A DNA stretch of 64,000 nucleotides from Guillardia theta CCMP2712. Lineage: Eukaryota > Cryptophyceae > Pyrenomonadales > Geminigeraceae. Position 1 is the stretch's first letter. Each line of letters starts with the position of its first letter. Below, piece after piece: positions 60,231 to 64,000 of the stretch. Location of the stretch: NCBI RefSeq assembly GCF_000315625.1, contig NW_005434593.1, positions 104,254-168,253 on the forward strand, given 5' to 3'. The notes under the pieces were generated by a model. That model was not told the origin of the DNA. It searched no databases and saw only the letters and a program-made list of their open reading frames with translations. The translations under genes and the position numbers were made by a program.

Positions 60231-62324
60231 ATGTCTGGAGAGCAAGACAAACAATATGTCATTCCCATGCAGCCCGCGGATCTCGTCTATGAAACGGACA
60301 GCAATGTTCAGGTGCCCCCTGCAGGAATGATTTCACAAGACACGTGGTCGAGCCCAACGTAAGCTTCTTAACCATCTCCTTCTCAACGCTACTCCCACAT
60401 ATCATATGACAACCCTTCTGAGATTCCCCATGCCTGATCCCCCTATATACCTTCCTGATTTCCTGAATTTTCTTTGAAGTATTCGACCTGACGCTTACGT
60501 TGGTATAGTAGGACGGACTCCTTCCCCTCCTCCTCCTCCGGAAAGCTCTCCCTCAAGGTCCGCCCTGCCACCATCGCATGGACCGGCATCACCTACGACG
60601 TCCGCGTCCGCCGCACCAGCCCCTCCTCCAACAAGTCCGAGCTCGTCACCAAGCGCATCCTCGATAACATCTCCGGCATCGTCCGGCCCGGCGAGATGCT
60701 CGCCATCTGCGGCCCCTCCGGCGGAGGCAAGACCACCCTCCTCGACGCCATCGCCGGCAGGATCGACGGCTCCAAGAAGGGCCGCACGCTCAAGGGCGAA
60801 GTCTTGGTCAACGGAGATCGTCGCAACCAGGCCTTCAGCTCCATCGCCTCCTACGTCCAGCAGGAGTACGCCCTCCAGACCCCCTTCACCGTCCGCGAGA
60901 CCATGTACTACGCCGCCGACCTCCTCATCCCTCACTCCCAGTGCTCCCAGCACGAGCGCCGGGCTTACGCCGACAGCGTCATCCACGTCCTCGGCCTCGA
61001 CTCGTGCAGCAACACCATCGTCGGCGATGTCTTCAGGAAGGGCCTCAGCGGCGGTCAGCTCCGCCGCCTCTCCATCGCGGTCGAGCTCGTGCGGAGCCCC
61101 TCCATCCTCCTCCTCGACGAGCCCACGTCAGGCCTCGACTCGGCGGCTGCAGAGAACATCATGAAGCACCTCTCCTACCTCGCCAAGCTCGGCACCACCG
61201 TCGTCTGCACCATCCACCAGCCGCCCTCGGAGGTCTGGGCGAGCTTCGACAAGTTCTGCCTCCTGTCCGAGGGCAAGTGCCTCTACTTCGGATCCGCCAG
61301 AGACTCGGTGGAGTACTTCGGCAGGCTGGGGCACCCTTGCCCCTCCCTCTCCAACCCCGCTGACTTCTTCCTCCGCCTCGCCAACACCGACTTCGAAGGC
61401 CATGCCGACGTCAGCGCGCTCGCCTCCGCCTTCACCAGCCAGCCCGAGGGCATGTCGCTCATCGCCGCCATCGGCCAGCCGATCGAGCACGAGGTGCTGG
61501 TGGCAGGCACGGCCAACGGCTTCTGGTCGCAGCTGCTCACCTTGTCTCATCGCGCCTTCTTCAACAACGCTCGCAACCCCGGCATCTTCCTCGTCCGCCT
61601 CATCATGTACGTCATGCTGTGCGCGATGATCGGGTTCATGTTCTGGAAGCTGGGCATCGAGGCCTCGGACATCAACAGCCGCATCACCATGCTCTTCTAC
61701 GTGGCTGCGTTCCTGGTCTTCATGTCGGTTGCCGTGCTGCCCTTCTTCATCCTGGAGCGAGCGGTGTTTCTGCGAGAGCGAGCCAACGGCTGGTACATGG
61801 TCCCCTCCTACGTGCTGGCGACGTTCCTCATGTCGCTGCCGGGGCTCTTCATCATCTCGCTCATCAGCACGGCCCTGGTCGTGCTCCCGTCGGGCCTCAA
61901 CGGCTTCGGCATCTTCCTGGCCGACCTCTTCCTCTCCCTCGTCGCCGCCGAGGCCTTCATGTGCGTGGTGGCGTCGGTGGTGCCGCACTACATCATCGGC
62001 ATCGCGCTGGGGGCGGCGGTGTACGGCTTCTTCATGCTGTGCGAGGGCTTCATGAAGATCAAGTCCGACATCCCGGACTACTTCATCTGGGGCTACTACA
62101 TCGCGTTCCACACCTACTCGTTCCGGGTGTTCATGGTGAACGAGTTCGAGCCCATCAAGCATTTCAACAGCCTGCAGTACAGTGACGGGAAGGCGGTCTT
62201 GGACTTCTACGACATGAGCGACAAGCCGGTGTACAAGGACCTGAGCATCCTCGCGGGGTACGCGCTGGGGCTGCAGCTGATCTTCGGGATGATCCTGCAG
62301 GTGTTTCACAAGGGGAAGCGGTAA
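60231..62324 (+). CDS. ABCG-type half-transporter, right copy
   Basis: Exons 60231-60358 and 60509-62324 (150-nt intron) sum to 648 codons (647 aa). From residue Gly-Lys-Leu of exon 2 onward it matches the left copy, with only one replacement noticed (Ser for Arg in ADVSALASAF, about 61411) and a handful of silent changes. The N-terminus is different: MSGEQDKQYVIPMQPADLVY, and exon 2 starts RTDSFPSSSS instead of EAESSPSSSS. Same Walker A, signature and Walker B motifs and six-helix membrane domain, so it is also expected to be active. The two proteins could form homo- or heterodimers. The different 5' ends and spacers suggest separate regulation. Confidence 0.92.
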
Positions 62325-62496
62325 GCCATGAAGCCTTCGGGAGGGACCTGTCAGCTGTCGAGGAAAGAGAGCGTCCGCTGAGGATGGAAACCGGGGGGGC
62401 CGGGGGGGGGGGGGGGGGGGAAGAGATGTGTAGAGTTGTGTTTGTGTTTATGACATCTCCATCTTTGTTTGCTGTTGTGTTGCGATGGTTTTGTGC

Positions 62497-62502
62497 AATA
62501 AA
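62497..62502 (+). terminator. Polyadenylation signal AATAAA, right ABCG copy
   Basis: AATAAACTGTAAAAG, 172 bases after the stop at 62324, preceded by T/G-rich sequence. The overlapping 117-codon frame 62384-62737 lies mostly in this 3' untranslated region and is not called. Confidence 0.5.
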
Positions 62503-62526
62503 CTGTAAAAGATCAGAACATAGCCG

Positions 62527-63445
62527 ATGCCTCCAAGTCTCTTGTGCCCTCCAAGTCTCTTGTGCTCTTGTCGCAGGAGGCTCACTCTTCTGTTATCACA
62601 TCGACTTTGCAACTCACTTCTGCAGACAACGCTCTTGCTGTCTGCGAGCCATGATTTCAGTGATGCGAGCATGGGGAGCCATAGGTCACGTAGGGAAGTC
62701 CATGAAATGTCTTCGATTCCAAGGCAGATTCACTTAGTCTTTGTAGATGAAAGGTTTGGTACACGCGTTCACATACATGGTAACAAACTTCCTCTGAGAG
62801 ATCCATCCAAGACTTCAGATCCTGAATCTTTCAAGAGTGAAAAGACAAAGGCGAAGACATCGCAAGTATCTCTCTTGACCCTAAATTGGAGGAGCAACAA
62901 CGGCATCAGGGATAAATATGGAAAAGATGCAAGAGCAAATGAGTTCGAATCCGAAGCAGGTTCTTGCATATCTGAATGGAATGAGACAGATACAGCCCAT
63001 CATGAAGATGAGGAAGTCGACCCCTATTACAATATCAACAGGTCTCAGGCTTACAACTACGAATTGAGGCAAACACTCTTGCATGTCCTGTTGTTACAAC
63101 AGCATGGGTAACCGTGGCGATTACAGAATCAGATGGAAAGCAGTTTGCAGCAGCAAGTACAACAGAAACAGGAGTGAAGCCAGAAGAAGAATGGCTTCAT
63201 TGCCGGACTCCGGGTTACAAGAGCAAACACGGCACCAAGCTCCTTTGATTGAAGTTGTGGCAAGTTCACAAGAGGTAGAGGAGAACAAACTGCAGCTAAA
63301 TCCAATTCAAGACGAGGTGAAGCGGAGTGGAGATGGTTTTGTTGTTGATATGCAGACAGATTCCAGGAGCCATCTGTTTGGATCAGATCCTTGGAGAGTT
63401 TGCAGCCCTAGAGAGATGAATATCATCAGGCAGGCAAAACAATGA
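62527..63445 (+). CDS. Hypothetical gene downstream of ABCG, right-arm copy
   Basis: A 194-codon open frame (62527-63111) contains MSSIPRQIHLVFVDERFGTR, LPLRDPSKTSDPESFKSEKT, YGKDARANEFESEAGSCISE and DPYYNINRSQAYNYELRQ: a hydrophilic, Asn/Asp/Glu-rich protein. A second frame (63083-63445, 120 codons) overlaps its end and encodes a basic then acidic stretch ending CSPREMNIIRQAKQ. Both are conserved in the left arm apart from the five-base indel. A GT donor (TGG|gtaacc) near 63108 might link them, but no acceptor at a sensible distance was found. No family recognised. The first codons (before about 62575) overlap what looks like the ABCG 3' end, so the true start may be the ATG of MSSIPRQIH. 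Confidence 0.4.
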
Positions 63446-63683
63446 GCGACTGGACTTTGTGTTGTGTTGTGGATCCCGTCTCAAAAAGCATCTTCCGCAA
63501 TAGAGAGGATTTGGCACAAGAAAGTCAAGAGATCAGATGTTGATGTATAAAGTTTCTGCTGAACTCTGTCTTGACGGAGGGGTACCACAGTGATGGAGAT
63601 CTCTCCTGCCGGCCAGTGCCCTGAGCCCTGGCTGAGACCTCGACGGCTCTCTCTCCACAGAAGGTGCGTAGGAGTATCTAATC

Positions 63684-64000
63684 ATGGATTCTTCTTCTGC
63701 TAGCCATGGCTGCTCCCGACCCAGCATCAGTTCGACTACCAGCATGGACAGGACCTTCCCTTGCCTCGTCGACGTCTACCGAGTGATCAGTATCGTTGGC
63801 ATCGAGCTGGATATGCCCGTTGCCAGCGCGCGTCCTCGGAGAGAGCTGGAGGCAGGACAGCAGGTTACCTTTGCCTTGCTTTGGACCGGAGAAGGGATGG
63901 ATCTTTGAAGGCAGGAGCGCAGGGCAGTCGAGGCTTCAGAAGAAGACGAAGACGATGACGATGACGATGACGATGAGGACGAGGACGAGGACGAGGACGA
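63684..64000 (+). CDS. Acidic-tract protein, right-arm copy (truncated by window end)
   Basis: Exon 1 (63684-63863) starts MDSSSASHGCSRPSISSTTS and ends RPRRELEAGQQ at a gttacc donor. A 51-nt intron ends GAAGGCAG. Exon 2 (from 63915) begins ERRAVEASEEDEDD and continues as an Asp/Glu run to the end of the window. Exon 1 differs from the left copy at two residues. The same 51-nt intron is kept in both arms. Confidence 0.5.

Larger units (their letters stand above)
60231..64000 (+). repeat. Inverted duplication, right arm (runs off the window)
   Basis: Mirror of 55103-58783, with the same three genes in the same order. The arm is still matching at base 64000, inside the GAC/GAT repeat of the acidic-tract gene. 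Confidence 0.95.

Overview
This is a stretch of nuclear DNA from a unicellular eukaryote. Genes are split by many short introns (often about 50 nt, mostly GT-AG, some GC-AG), lie on both strands, and are packed among large amounts of simple-sequence DNA: pyrimidine or purine tracts, trinucleotide runs and pentanucleotide satellites. All three assembly gaps (11791-12783, 30648-30747, 47752-47851) fall inside such tracts. The gene set (an IP3/ryanodine-type calcium channel, an axonemal-type EF-hand protein, a BT1-type folate/biopterin transporter, a very large secreted Cys-rich protein, proteins with plastid-like presequences) suggests a flagellated microalga. My best guess is a cryptophyte such as Guillardia theta; this is inference from style and content, not a database match.

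Layout. 1-10 kb: end of an unknown plus-strand gene, a four-EF-hand protein (-), a coiled-coil protein (-), a pentanucleotide satellite, a DUF218/YdcF-like protein (+), and a BT1-family transporter (-) with 61 uninterrupted CTG triplets in one intron. 10-13.2 kb: dispersed repeats, a TCTCC satellite with a 993-base gap, and two orphan exons. 13.2-21.4 kb: a predicted 2693-aa secreted protein built of nine copies of an unrecognised module alternating with Cys-rich segments and ending in a CUB domain; it holds an apparently exact 741-bp in-frame tandem duplication. 22-30.4 kb: compact genes for membrane proteins, a plastid-type protein, a SAM+CS+SGS fusion related to CacyBP/SIP, and a CPBP intramembrane protease. 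30.7-34.1 kb: a dual-specificity phosphatase. 34.1-36.7 kb: intergenic, with C-run islands. 36.7-45.2 kb: a complete five-exon IP3-receptor-like channel (2594 aa) with an altered selectivity filter. 45.5-54.1 kb: a METTL21-like methyltransferase, a TIM-barrel-like protein, a small PW-motif protein and a coiled-coil protein.

55.1-64.0 kb is a large inverted duplication. Two nearly identical ABCG half-transporter genes point away from each other across a 1.45-kb spacer, each followed by the same two downstream genes. The right arm runs off the window. The large ABCG exon is almost identical between arms while exon 1 and intron 1 have diverged, which points to gene conversion. A 47-nt third copy of the ABCG 3' end lies just outside the left arm.

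A recurring feature is short islands of C- or G-runs (ACCCCTACC-like) in intergenic DNA, often upstream of predicted gene starts. Exon models were read by eye from splice signals, phase and protein family pattern. Where I state that exon lengths sum to whole codons I counted them; other boundaries are approximate.
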